Origin: Prorocentrum cordatum
Taxonomy: Eukaryota; Sar; Dinophyceae; Prorocentrales; Prorocentraceae
Assembly: GCA_963575745.1 (NCBI GenBank)
Contig: CAUYUJ010011253.1
Coordinates: forward strand, 1 to 23,924
Length of the DNA stretch: 23,924 nucleotides
Direction of reading: 5' to 3'
The notes below the pieces were generated by a model, which was not told where the DNA came from, made no database searches, and saw nothing but the letters and a program-made list of their open reading frames with translations. Position 1 is the first letter of the stretch; every line of letters begins with the position of its first letter. Of the stretch, positions 7,155 to 15,921 are shown piece by piece. The translations under genes and the position numbers were made by a program.

Positions 7155-9383
7155 GCAACGCCCTCTACCTGGCCAGCGAGCGGAACCCTTGGTACGACCC
7201 CGTCTTCGCGGCGACAGTCGAGCCGCTCATGCACTACGCTTCGGTCGTGTGGCAGCAGGCGGTGTCCATGAGCGCGCTGGAGAAGGCCTGGCGTGCGACG
7301 CTGGACAAGGTCGAGGCGGGCGAGGACAAGCTGACGTGGGCGTCAGCGCGCGGGCCGCTCAAGGTGGTCGTCCTGTCTCTCAAGCGGATCGGCTGGGTGA
7401 TGCTGCCGTCGGTGCTGATCCAGCCTGACATGGGGCCAGTGATTTCGCTCTTAGCCACATCGCCTCGCTTTTTTTCGGGATCTCCCGAGGCAGGGGATCC
7501 AGCGTTGGCAAATGCGCCAGATTGCCTCTCACCACGATGCAGCCACGCCTCTGTGGCCGCGAGGCCTGCGAGCTTGTGTGGGCGGGAGGAGGGCGGCTGT
7601 GACTGGGGCGGGGAGGGTCGGAGCTCTGCGCAGTCTGTGGTCTGGCTCGCTTTGGCCGAAAGCTAAGTTGTATAGCAAAGGGATGTGCGATGATCAGAAA
7701 TGCCGAGCGTGCCCGCACGAGGCTGAGCCGCTTGGCCACTGTTTCGTTGAGTGCACAGCACTGACGCAGCGCTTGTTAGACGATGTAAAAGATTGTGGTC
7801 TGGATCCCAAGTTGGCCGCAGCTCGCGACGCCATGTTGGAGCACGGGCCAATTGGGGAAGGCCGCCAGGATGTAGATCATTTCGCCCTCTCGGTCGGGAT
7901 CCCCAGGTGGCCCGAGGCTGATGTGCCGCAGCCTCCTGAGTCGCCTCCTTGTTTCTTTTGGGGAGATTGGGAGACGGATCCCGAACAGTGGAGTGATTGT
8001 GTTTTTGTTTTACTGATGGCTCGGGATACCACAACGAGTGTCCCGAGCTCCGTCGGTGTGGACGTGCCGCGGTCATGCTGAATGCCAATGGAGTCCCCAC
8101 TCGCGCGTTGTATGGCGGGCTTGCTGGCGCGCAGCAGACAGTGGGCCGTGCCGAGCGTGTTGCGGGCCTCAATGCCCTTCAGTACATGCCATATGTCCAG
8201 TGCGTGATTTCTGACTTGCTGGAATGTGTGCAAGAATGCAAGCTGTGGGGCCAAGGAGAATCGGAGGCCCTCACATATGCGAGCCGTGCATGCCCTGCAG
8301 TTTGGCGGCAGCTGGTGGCGCTGAAAAGAACGCCGCCCGCTTTTGCATGGGTCCCGTCACACAGGACTGAGGATGAAGTCCTCTCCCCCGCTCCTGAGGA
8401 CCCTCCGCCTCCTCCCTACCTCTGGGTCGTTGGAAATTGTTGGGCCGACTTTTTTTTTTGCCAAGCTAGGAGCCCTCTCGGTCAAGCTCCCAGAGGCCCA
8501 TGCTAGGTTCTATAAGGACTCGCTGTCTGAGGCTGCCCAGTATGCCAAGTATTTGTCTTGGGCGGTCCAGAGAAACTGTCAGCTCGACCTGTGGGCTGGG
8601 AAGGCTGTCCTGACGGCGGCCCCAAGCAGAGCTCCCAGGGCCAGTGGAGCCAGAATGGTGCTGCTAATGCACGAGCATGACCTCGTCGAGATTCGAGGGA
8701 GGCTCATGTGTCGACGATGCCGTCGCACAGCGAGGACCGCCGAAGCCCGCCGACAGTTGACGGGAGGCACGGATCGACGGCGTGTGCCTTCCACGATTTC
8801 CCGAATGCAGGCAAATCTGATCGAGGCTGTCGCCAGTGCCGCCGCGAGGCCGCCGACGGCCCGCTGGGGGTCTACGGGGGGGCTGTCTGGTGGGCCTGGG
8901 GGTGCTTGTGGTGGTGGGGCCTCGGCTGGGGCCGCTCCTGCTGAGGCTGGGCTCGGGGCCGCTGTGGCTGGGGACTCGGCTGGGGTGCGTTTGGGGGAGC
9001 CTGTGGCCGCCTGCGTTGGCGGGACTGGGGCTTCTGGTGGGGCTGAGTCTGGGGGCTCGGCGTCTCTGGCCTCTGCGGAGGCCGTGCGTGGGGGGCCTGT
9101 GCCTGCCCGCGAAGGCGGGGCTGGGGCCCCGCTGGGGCGTGCTGCGGGCTCTGAGGAGCCTGCGGCGGCGGAGTGGAGTCACGCGCCTGGGGGACACGAC
9201 GTCACCGCCACGGGTACGATCGTCTGGTGTCGGCGGTGCGGGGCCTACGGGTCCGTCAGGGTGGGGAAGGCTTTCAGCTCCCCCTGCCCTGACCCCAAAG
9301 ACTTGCCCAAGAGCAGGAGGTCAGTCCTCAGTGCTCTCCAGAGAGGCAAGCACCCCAAGACTGGGCAGTCCCTAACGGGGTGA
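7140..9383 (+). pseudogene. Element 1 ORF2, 3' part: RT connection, zinc knuckle, RNase H and C-terminal zinc motif (frameshifted)
   Basis: The coherent protein alternates between two frames. The frame moves at about 7145, at the T7 run 7469-7475, at the T-rich site 8002-8010, and at the T10 run 8450-8459. Pieces in order are: the RT connection (SNALYLASERNPWYDPVFAA, LMHYASVVWQ); a zinc knuckle CRACPHEAEPLGHCFVEC near 7700-7755; and RNase H, with FTDGSG (about 8009-8026), GRAERVAGLNAL, VISDLLECV, WVPSHRT (about 8347) and GNCWAD (about 8432-8449). These carry the expected Asp, Glu, Asp, His, Asp set. A Gly/Ala-rich linker (about 8860-9170) leads to a C-terminal motif, VWCRRCGAYGSVRVG, then HPKTGQSL and the TGA at 9381-9383. 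All domains survive, so few changes separate this copy from a continuous frame. Confidence 0.85.
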
Positions 9384-9464
9384 CTGGGTGTCTAGGGGTT
9401 TCCTTTTCCATCTTAAAGTGGTGTCTGTGAGCAGACGCTTTCTCGTCAGTGCTTCCCTGCTTCC
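9384..9464 (+). other. Probable 3' untranslated end of element 1
   Basis: About 80 bp lie between the ORF2 stop and the right copy of the 14-bp flanking repeat. No poly-A tract or AATAAA signal is present. The boundary rests only on the flanking repeat. Confidence 0.5.
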
Positions 9465-9478
9465 CTCCGTTCCTTCTC
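9465..9478 (+). repeat. Right candidate target-site duplication of element 1
   Basis: An exact 14-bp copy of 3068-3081 (CTCCGTTCCTTCTC). The following sequence, TTATGAATTAC, is not CTC repeat, so the match is not explained by two CTC arrays alone. Confidence 0.6.
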
Positions 9479-9585
9479 CTTATGAATTACTTCTCCCTGT
9501 CGCAACCCGAGGCCAGTGTTTAGGGCGGGCTTGGCGTTTCGCTTGAGACTTCGTCACCATGTATGTCTCTGAATCCTCAACATTG

Positions 9586-10013
9586 GCAACAGCTTCACAG
9601 ATGGAGGGCGGGTCGTTTTCAAAATATGGCTCCCACCTTAGCGGCACGCACATTCGTTTTGAACCTTTGCAAGAGTTTCACGGACTGAGTGCGACCCCTT
9701 TTCCGAAAAGTAGCTCTCGCCTCAGAGCCGCGCACATTCGTTTTAAACATGTGCAGGACTTCACGGATTGAGGGCAATCCCTTTTCCAAATGTGGCTCTC
9801 GCCTTAGCGCCGCGCGCATTCGTTTTTTATCTGCAAGAACTTCACGGATAGAGGGCGACCCCTTTTCCAAATGTGGCCCTCGCCTTAGCGCCGCGCACAT
9901 TCGTTTAAAAACGCAAGCGTTTCACGGATTGAGGGCGGTTCATGTTCAAAATGTGGTTCTCGCCTGAGCGCCGCGCACATTCGTTCTAAACATTTGCAAG
10001 AGTTTCACGGATT
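9586..10013. repeat. Tandem repeat of about 82 bp, five copies
   Basis: The anchor CATTCGTT occurs at 9651, 9735, 9817, 9898 and 9978, giving periods of 84, 82, 81 and 80 bp. Each unit has TTCACGGATTGAGGG, then CCTTTTCCAAATGTGGC, TCTCGCCTTAGCGCCGCGCA and CATTCGTTTT. Copies differ by substitutions and 1-4 bp indels, so no frame is maintained. It begins about 110 bp beyond the right flank of element 1. Confidence 0.92.
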
Positions 10014-10320
10014 CCCATAATCAGCGTACCAAAAACTGTGTTTTGGAAGGATTCAAGGTTATGAGGGTGCAGCAGTTACGTTGATTCGCGCTGTTGGCGT
10101 CCCAAGACTTGCTCTCTGGCACGATTCAGGACCGTCAAGATGCAACAGTCAGGTTGATCCGTGGCGATAGAATCCCGAGAGCGATGGAATCCCGAGAACA
10201 GGGTCTTCAAATTGTTGTCTTCCAGCGATGCAGTTCCCTTAGTGGGAATGAGCCCTTGTAGGGGCCAATGAAGAGGAAGCTTGGAAGGAGGGTGTATTCA
10301 ACATCGTTGATGACTCTTGG
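10014..10320. other. Non-coding stretch with degenerate short repeats
   Basis: No gene is seen. GTGCAGCAGTTACGTTGATT near 10069 is echoed by ATGCAACAGTCAGGTTGATC near 10140, and ATCCCGAGA recurs near 10173 and 10189. These suggest an old, decayed tandem array of about 75-80 bp period, possibly related to the array to its left. Confidence 0.4.
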
Positions 10321-10329
10321 GTTTGCACT

Positions 10330-10520
10330 GGTCCTCCCTCTCCTCCTCCTCCTCTTCCTCCTCTTCCTCCTCATCCTCCTCCTTCTCCTCCTCCTCCTCC
10401 TGCTGCTGCTCCTCTTCCTCCTCCTCCTCCCCCTCCTCCTCCTCCTCGTGCTCTTCCTCGTCCTCCTCCTTCTCACCTTACTCCTCCTCCTCCTCCTCCT
10501 CCTCCTCCTCCTCCTCCTAC
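10330..10520. repeat. CTC polypyrimidine array
   Basis: About 190 bp of CTC/CTT repeats with a few CTG units. Both strands are low-complexity. Confidence 0.9.
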
Positions 10521-10690
10521 CTTTTGACGTTGTCCCGGCATAAGCATCGAGATTGTTGAGTTCTTCCAGTGACAAAAAGTTAGGGCTCCGACTCGGCGAA
10601 GCGCGAACACAGTCTAAGGCTGCTGCCAGTCCAGGCCCTGGAGGGGCCAGAAAAAGTGGGATAAGATTAAGTGCCCCGAGGGCACAGCTT
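10521..10690. other. Unique spacer between CTC arrays
   Basis: Mixed-composition sequence with no open frame of interest and no match that I can see to the two dispersed families. Confidence 0.5.
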
Positions 10691-11697
10691 CACTGTACTC
10701 CTCATCCTCCTCCTCCTCCTCTTCCTCCTCCTCCTCACAGAAGCAAGCTGCCCCCACCCGAAAACTGTTGGAACCCAGGCCCTTCCATCCTTTCCCTCGC
10801 CACCCTGCGTCCTTTTTTCGTCGCCCTCCCTCCTCCTCCCACATCAGCCTCCTCCTCTCACGCCCACCACCGCCTCCCGCTGGCTGTTGCTCCTCGTCGT
10901 TCTCCTGTTTCCTCAGTTTTCCTACTGTCCTTCCTCCTCCTCTTCCTCCTCCTCCATCTCCTCCTCCATCTTCTCCTCCTCCTGCTCATCCGCCTCCATC
11001 TTGTCGTCCTCCTCCTCCTCCTCCTCCTTATCCTCCTCCTCCTCCTCCTCCTCCATCTCCTCCTCCATCTCCTCCTTTTCCACCTCATCCTCCTCGTCTT
11101 CTTATTCTTATCAATATTATGAATATTGTTGTTACTGTTACTTGTTTCCTCCTCGGCCTCCTCCCGCAACTGGGCGTCGGCATGCTCCTCCTCCGTATCC
11201 CCCTTCGCCTCCCTCCCTCCTCTCCTCCCTCCTCCATATCCTCTTCCTCTTGCTCTGTCTCCTGTTCCTCCTCCTCCTCCTCCTCCATATCCTCCTCCAT
11301 ATCATCCTCCTCCACCGTCTCCTCCTCGTATTATTATTCGTCTTCTTCTTAGTATTATTAATATTTGTATTACGAGTATGATGATCATTCGAATCATTAT
11401 TAATAGCATTATTATTCCACCTTCTCCTCCTCCTCCTCCTCCTCGTCCTCCTCCTCCCGCACCTGCGCGTCGGCGTGTTCCTCCTCCGTACCTCCCTTCG
11501 CCTCCCTCCCTCCCTCCTCCTCCATTTCCTCCTCCTCTTTCTCTGTCTCCTCCCTCCCCCCTCCTCCTCCTCCTCCTCCTCCTCCTCCTCCTCCTCCTCC
11601 TCCTCTCCTCTTCCCCCTCCTCATGCTCCTCCTCCTCCTCCTCCTCCTCCGCCTCCTCCTCCGCCTCCTCCTCCGCCCTCTCCTCCTCCTCACAGGC
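10691..11697. repeat. Long CTC array with AT-rich islands
   Basis: About 1 kb of CTC/CCT repeats interrupted by two AT-rich islands (about 11099-11140 and 11326-11420, ATTATT-type) and a non-repetitive patch at 10740-10800. A block of about 293 bp is repeated within it (see the separate entry). Open frames here encode poly-Ser/Leu/Pro only. Confidence 0.9.
11099..11560. repeat. Diverged 293-bp duplication inside the CTC array
   Basis: Each copy is an AT-rich island followed by a shared segment. GGGCGTCGGCATGCTCCTCC near 11172 corresponds to GCGCGTCGGCGTGTTCCTCC near 11464, both followed by CTCCGTA, CCTTCGCCTCCCTCCCTCC and TCTGTCTCC. The offset is about 293 bp. Confidence 0.7.
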
Positions 11698-11936
11698 CCT
11701 CCTCCGACCTCATGGTCCGCTCTGCTACCACTGCAGCCACAAGCTGCGCAAAACACGACCGCCTCCGCCCTACTCACCAACACTGCCCACTACGACTTGG
11801 CCACCTGGCATCTCCCGGGGAGGCCAGAAGGGGGGGAACGAATCAGCTCAGGAAAGGGTCGGGGTCTGGGCTGGGAGCGTAGGGAGCGAGGGCCCCGACT
11901 TCGGAATCGCCGTGCTGTCGCTAATATTCTGGCCAG
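11698..11936. other. Unique GC-rich spacer
   Basis: No recognised gene. It joins the end of the CTC array to the family 2 repeat. A short plus-strand frame contains CYHCSHKLRK, but nothing supports a real zinc finger protein. Confidence 0.4.
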
Positions 11937-12145
11937 ATGAACTCCAGACGGTGCGAAAAAATGGAACGATACTTTTCGCTCCAGCAAAGGCGGACATTTC
12001 CGCAAGAGTGTCGCGGAAACGGCAGTGGCAAAGTGGGGTGGAAATCTACATCGAAGGAGTTTGAGAAGTATGGCGGACATGTTCGCCCTACGCGTGGCAT
12101 CGCCCAAAAGTACAGCGGATCCGAAGTCAGGGGGGACGAAGGCAA
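11937..12145 (-). repeat. Dispersed repeat family 2, copy 1
   Basis: Read on the minus strand, this matches 21050-21270 on the plus strand. Shared blocks are TGACTTCGGATCCGC, AACTCCTTCGATG (AGCTCCTTTGATG in the other copy), CTTGCGGAAAT and TTTTTTCGCACCG (TTTTCCGCACCG). Divergence is roughly a third of positions by eye. Confidence 0.65.
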
Positions 12146-12174
12146 AGGCTGGCCCAGCCTCCATCCGTTGAGAA

Positions 12175-12597
12175 GTCCTCCTCGTCCCCCGCTTCTTACT
12201 CCTCCTTCCCCCTCCTCTCTTGCAGCTGCCCCATCCTCCTCCTGCTTTCGCTGCTCCTCCTCCTCCTCCTCCTCCCCCTCCTCCTCCTCCTCCTCCTCCT
12301 CCTCCTCCTCCTCCTCCTCCTCCTCCTCCTCCTCCTCCCCCTCCTCCCCCTCCCCCTCCCTCCCTCCTCCCCTCCCTCCCTCCTCTCCTCCCCTCCTACT
12401 CCTCCTCCTCCTTCTCCTCCTCCTTCTTCTCCTCCTCCTCATTCTCCTCCTCCTCTTCCTCCTCCTCCCACACCTCGTCGTCGGCCTCCTCCTCCTCCTC
12501 TCTCTTCTTCTTCTCCTCCTCTTCTCCTCCTCCTCCTCCACCTCCTCCCTGCCCCTCCTCCTCCCCCTCCTCCCCCCTCCTCCGCTCCCATCTCCCC
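12175..12597. repeat. CTC polypyrimidine array
   Basis: About 420 bp of CTC repeats, with about 80 bp of almost pure (CTC)n near 12257-12338. The long open frames 11921-12760 (minus) and 12220-12810 (plus) are products of this array. Confidence 0.92.
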
Positions 12598-12599
12598 AG

Positions 12600-12760
12600 A
12601 ACTCTGGCGTCGTGCCTCTCTCGCAGCGTGGACCCCCCAGAGCCGTGGACCCCCTCCCCAAGACCGGCTCCGCGTCCCGAGCGTTGTTTGACGGGCCCGG
12701 CGAGGGCCCCCAGAGGCAGAACAAGTAACAAACATTCCGTCGCGAGCTTTGCCGCAGCAC
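12600..12760 (+). repeat. Dispersed repeat family 1, copy B
   Basis: Contains GCGTGGACCCCC, GTGGACCCCCTCCCC, GACCGGCTCCGCGTCCCGAG, CGTTGTTTGACGGGCCCGGC and GAGGGCCCCCAGAGGC, in the same order as the other copies. The downstream part (GCAGAACAAGTAACAAAC) is also echoed in copies E and F. Confidence 0.7.
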
Positions 12761-12789
12761 AGGGTGGGGTCTCTCTTCTCTTCTCTTCG

Positions 12790-12960
12790 AGTAAGGGATC
12801 GACTACATAGATTTTCCCCAGGCTTGATTTGCCATCCAAGCAACGAAAACATACTGAGCATGTCCTTTAGATCTACGGAGCCTTCTACTACGCATGTGTT
12901 CGTAGATTCGACGGACAACTCAATTTGGGGGCATATAAATTCCGTAGTCGATCCTCTACT
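12790..12960. repeat. 171-bp segment bounded by 17-bp inverted repeats
   Basis: AGTAAGGGATCGACTAC (12790-12806) pairs with the reverse complement at 12944-12960 with two mismatches; the inner 11 bp (GGATCGACTAC) are perfect. An internal hairpin ATCTACG (12871-12877) / CGTAGAT (12901-12907) nests inside. The size and terminal repeats resemble a MITE. No clear target-site duplication is seen. Confidence 0.45.
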
Positions 12961-13364
12961 TGGATCCCTTCTCCCTCCCACCCTGCTCCTCATCGCCCTC
13001 CCCCGCTGGAACAAAGATATCAACGCTGCGCAAGATATCACGGCAAGAGCCCTGGACCACATCATCCTGCTGCTTCCTCCAAGCCGGCTCGACCCGTGAG
13101 GCTCTCGGGGCCCAGTGCAAGGCAAAATCGCCCGTTGCGAAAAAATGCGACGCCAGGATCTCGGGGTCCCGCCCCGTTCCTCCTCCCTCTCACGCGCTGT
13201 CTCCCCCTCCTGCTCCGACTGCTAAGCCTGGTGCTGCTCCCGCTGACGCGGCTCCATGGCCCAGCCGCCCTCCGGCGCACTCACGGCTGCCGCGGGCCTT
13301 GGGTCCTGGGAGCGACCGCGACATGGACAGCACATCACCCACCCTTCCGCCTGCGCGTTCTCAA
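12961..13364. other. Non-repetitive stretch, no recognised gene
   Basis: Mixed GC-rich sequence. Plus-strand frames here are Pro/Ala/Ser-rich. On the minus strand a frame open from 13125 to 12439 is not low-complexity between about 12740 and 13120 and includes STNTCVVEGSVDLKDM. I do not recognise it, and part of it overlaps the inverted-repeat segment. Confidence 0.3.
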
Positions 13365-13487
13365 ATATCCTTCTCCTCCTCCCCCTCCTCCTCCTCTTCA
13401 TCCTTCTCCTCCTCCGCCTCCTCATTTTCCTGCCACTCCTCCTCCTCCTCCTCCTCCTCCTCCTCCTCCTCCTGCTCCTGCTCCTGT

Positions 13488-13518
<31 letters not shown>

Positions 13519-13575
13519 GTTCCTTCCTCCTCCTCCTCCTCCTCCTCCTCCTCCTCCTCCTCCTCCTCTTTCTCG
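13365..13575. repeat. CTC array with a (CTGCTC)n core
   Basis: CTC repeats containing a hexamer CTGCTC/CTGTTC run at about 13470-13520. Both strands give low-complexity frames. Confidence 0.9.
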
Positions 13576-13611
13576 CCTCGAAATGAAAAATCACGACGGA
13601 CGGTTTTTGGC

Positions 13612-13745
13612 ACTTGCCGGCCTTTGGGGACTAAATCCCACGGCCGTCAAAAAACGACCCAGGATGAGAAACCGGTCCCAGGGACGAGGTCCAGACCTCC
13701 AGGGGGTCCACGCTTCAAAGAAAAACACGGCCGCTGAGTTCAGAG
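13612..13745 (-). repeat. Dispersed repeat family 1, copy C
   Basis: On the minus strand it reads GCGTGGACCCCCTGGAGGTC, TGGACCTCGTCCC, GGACCGGTTTCTCATCCTGG and GTCGTTTTTTGACGG, matching the family core in order. Confidence 0.7.
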
Positions 13746-13919
13746 CCCTTCTCCTGCTCCTCTTCACTGCCCCATTACCTTTCTTTCTCCTTCCTCATAC
13801 TCCCCTTCTTCCCACGTCTCGTGTCCCTCCCCTTCCTGGATTGAAGGGGTGGAAGTGACCATATAAGAAGGGGGGCCGAGGAAGAAGGAAGATAATATGG
13901 ATGAGGAGGAATGAGAAGG

Positions 13920-14217
13920 GATGGTGATGGATGATGATGATGGTGATGGTGCTGCTGATGATGATGATACTGCTGCTAATGATGGCAATGATGATGCTGA
14001 TGATGATGGATATGATGAGGTTGCTGATGCTGATGCTGCTGGTGATGATGATGATGCTGATGAAACTGCAAATGATGATGATGATAGATGATGATGGCGG
14101 TGATGATGCTGATGCAGAGGATGATGACGATGACGGTCATGATGAGGATGGTGATGAAGATGCTGCTGCTGCTGATGAATATGATGGTGATGATGATGAT
14201 GATGATGATGATGATCC
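13920..14217. repeat. (GAT)n / (ATG)n microsatellite
   Basis: About 300 bp of GAT repeats on plus, with GCT and GGT variants. Plus-strand frames read poly-Met or poly-Asp and the minus strand poly-His, Ile or Ser; none is a gene. Confidence 0.93.
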
Positions 14218-14325
14218 CGCTCCGCGCAAGCGAGGGGTAGCTGGGCGGAGGCCGCGACCAGCTCGCGCGGGTGGGGCCCAAAACGGTCAGGCCCCGGCGA
14301 GCGCGCGCGAGCCGAGCGGCGCGGA
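14218..14325. other. GC-rich spacer between microsatellites
   Basis: About 110 bp, very GC-rich, with GCGCGCGCG and CGAGCGGCGCGG. It separates a GAT array from a GAG array. No gene. Confidence 0.5.
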
Positions 14326-14762
14326 GGACGAGGAGGAGGGGGGCGAGGAGGAGGAGGAGGACGAGGAAAAGGAGGAAGAGGAGGAGGTGGAGGAGGAGAG
14401 GAGAGGAGAAGAGGGGAAAGGAGGAGGAGGGGGAGAAGGAGGAGCATAGGAGCAGGAGCAGGAGGAGGGAGAGGATGAGGAGAGGAGGAGGAAGAGAGGG
14501 GGGAAGGAGGAGGGAGGAGGAGAGGAGGAGGAGGAGGGGGAGAGGAGGACGGAGGGGGGGGAGGAGGAGGAGGAGGAGGAGGAAAAGGAGGAGGAGGAGA
14601 GAAGGAGGGGGGCGAGGAGGAGGAGGAGGAGGACGCGCAGGAGGAGGAGGAGGAGGAGAAGGAGGAGGAGGAGGAGGAGGAGAAGCAGGAGGAAGAGGAG
14701 GAGGAGGAAAAGAAAGGGAGGAGGAGGGAGTCGGAGGGAGGCGGAGGGTGGAGGAGGGTGGA
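14326..14762. repeat. GAG/GGA polypurine array
   Basis: About 435 bp of GAG/GGA repeats with G runs, flanked on both sides by GAT arrays of the same strand orientation. Confidence 0.93.
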
Positions 14763-14764
14763 GA

Positions 14765-15085
14765 ATGAGGACGATGATGCTGATGCTGAGGATGAATGTG
14801 ATGATGTTGTTGATGCTGATGCTGACGCTGCTGGTGATGATGATGCTTCCGATGAAGCTGCACATGGTGGCGATGACGATGATAATGATAACGATGATAA
14901 TGCTGACGATGATGATACTGATGATGATGCGGATGATGCTGCTGATGATGCTGGTGCCGATGATTATGATGGCGACGATGATGATGATGCGAACGATTCT
15001 GGTGATGATGGTACCGATGATGATGATGACGACGTTGATGATGATGATGATGTTGATGATGATGTTGATGATGATGATGATTTGT
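14765..15085. repeat. (GAT)n microsatellite
   Basis: About 320 bp of GAT repeats on plus with AAT, GCT and GTT variants. It abuts the 3' flank of element 2. Confidence 0.93.
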
Positions 15086-15921
15086 CCAGCACGAGACCGA
15101 TGGCAATGACACAGTAACAACTGATGAAGTCCAGTCTCTCGGGCGCCTGTGGGAACATTCCCACCGAGACAAACCCAGCTTCGTGGGGCGCCAATGAGAC
15201 GCAGCAAGCAGCAGCAGCGAGGGAGGACGAGGAGGGGGAGACCGATCGATCGATCAAGGCCATAGTCAGCACTAAGCTAGCCACCCGAGCACAAACGGGG
15301 CGGTGGTGAGAAAGAACGCACTGCAGGCGCGGGGCGCGGCGCCTGGAAGTTGACCAGACCTCGCGCACGGGCACACCACCAAGGCCGAGGCGAGCCGACA
15401 AGGGATGGCCAAGCCTAGTCGCATCAGCTGAAGTGCACCAGAGGGTGCACAGCCGCTTTCCCAAGTCGGCGGATGGGGTCAGAGCTCCAGGCCAACAGAA
15501 CGACAGAAAGAAGCAAAGAGAGACACAATCAAGCTGAAACACAAGCAGAGAGAGGCAGGGCGGACCTCGAAGTCAGCTCGGACGCCACCACGGCGGCAAC
15601 AGCAGAGGGGGAAGGGAAGGGGAGGGGAGGGGAGGGGAGGGGAGGGGGCACACAAAACACACAGACCATTCGCAATACTACCAACTGCTGACAATGTGCA
15701 TGAAAGAGGCAAATCACTCTCCCAGAGAGCCAGCGGCAGCAGCGAGAGAGCGGCCAAGACATATAGAGAGGCGACATGACTGAAACATACAACACGCACA
15801 AGAGCAAGCTCCCTGAATGCAGCTCTGTGCGTTCGGCGCCATGACCACTGATCAGAGCACTGACTGAAAACGATACTGTGACCTGATCAGGTCAGAGAGG
15901 GGGAAGCAGAGCAGGGCAACA
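15086..15921 (-). other. Probable 3' untranslated region or flank of element 2
   Basis: About 830 bp lie downstream, on the minus strand, of the last element 2 stop (15922). It is non-repetitive apart from a GGGGA run (about 15612-15650) and GATCGATCGATCGATC (about 15243). No recognised coding sequence is present. How much belongs to the element is unknown; the far end abuts a GAT array. Confidence 0.4.

Larger units (their letters stand above)
3082..9464 (+). mobile_element. Non-LTR (LINE-type) retrotransposon with RNase H, nearly full length (element 1)
   Basis: The element contains, in order, a relict DinoSL (3084-3105), a short leader, ORF1 with a zinc finger and coiled coil, and ORF2 with AP-like endonuclease, reverse transcriptase, a zinc knuckle, RNase H and a C-terminal zinc motif. 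It ends about 80 bp after the ORF2 stop. Both ends carry the same 14-bp sequence. No LTR and no poly-A tail are seen. The domain order is that of I/R1-like non-LTR elements carrying RNase H; I cannot assign a clade without alignment. The copy carries about six frame breaks, so it is either recently decayed or affected by indel errors. Confidence 0.9.

Noticed and set aside
9586-10013. CRISPR-like array
   Set aside because: The whole 80-84 bp unit repeats; there are no unique spacers, and the context is a eukaryotic nuclear genome.
11955-11985. Possible U6 snRNA fragment (TGGAACGATAC)
   Set aside because: The 11-base match does not extend in either direction, and the segment belongs to dispersed repeat family 2.
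13931-15172. Poly-Met, poly-Asp, poly-His and poly-Ile frames
   Set aside because: Produced by the GAT arrays; the same sequence is open in several frames and both strands.
15473-15807. Small frames on both strands in the element 2 downstream region
   Set aside because: They cross a GGGGA simple repeat, overlap each other on opposite strands and contain no recognisable domain.
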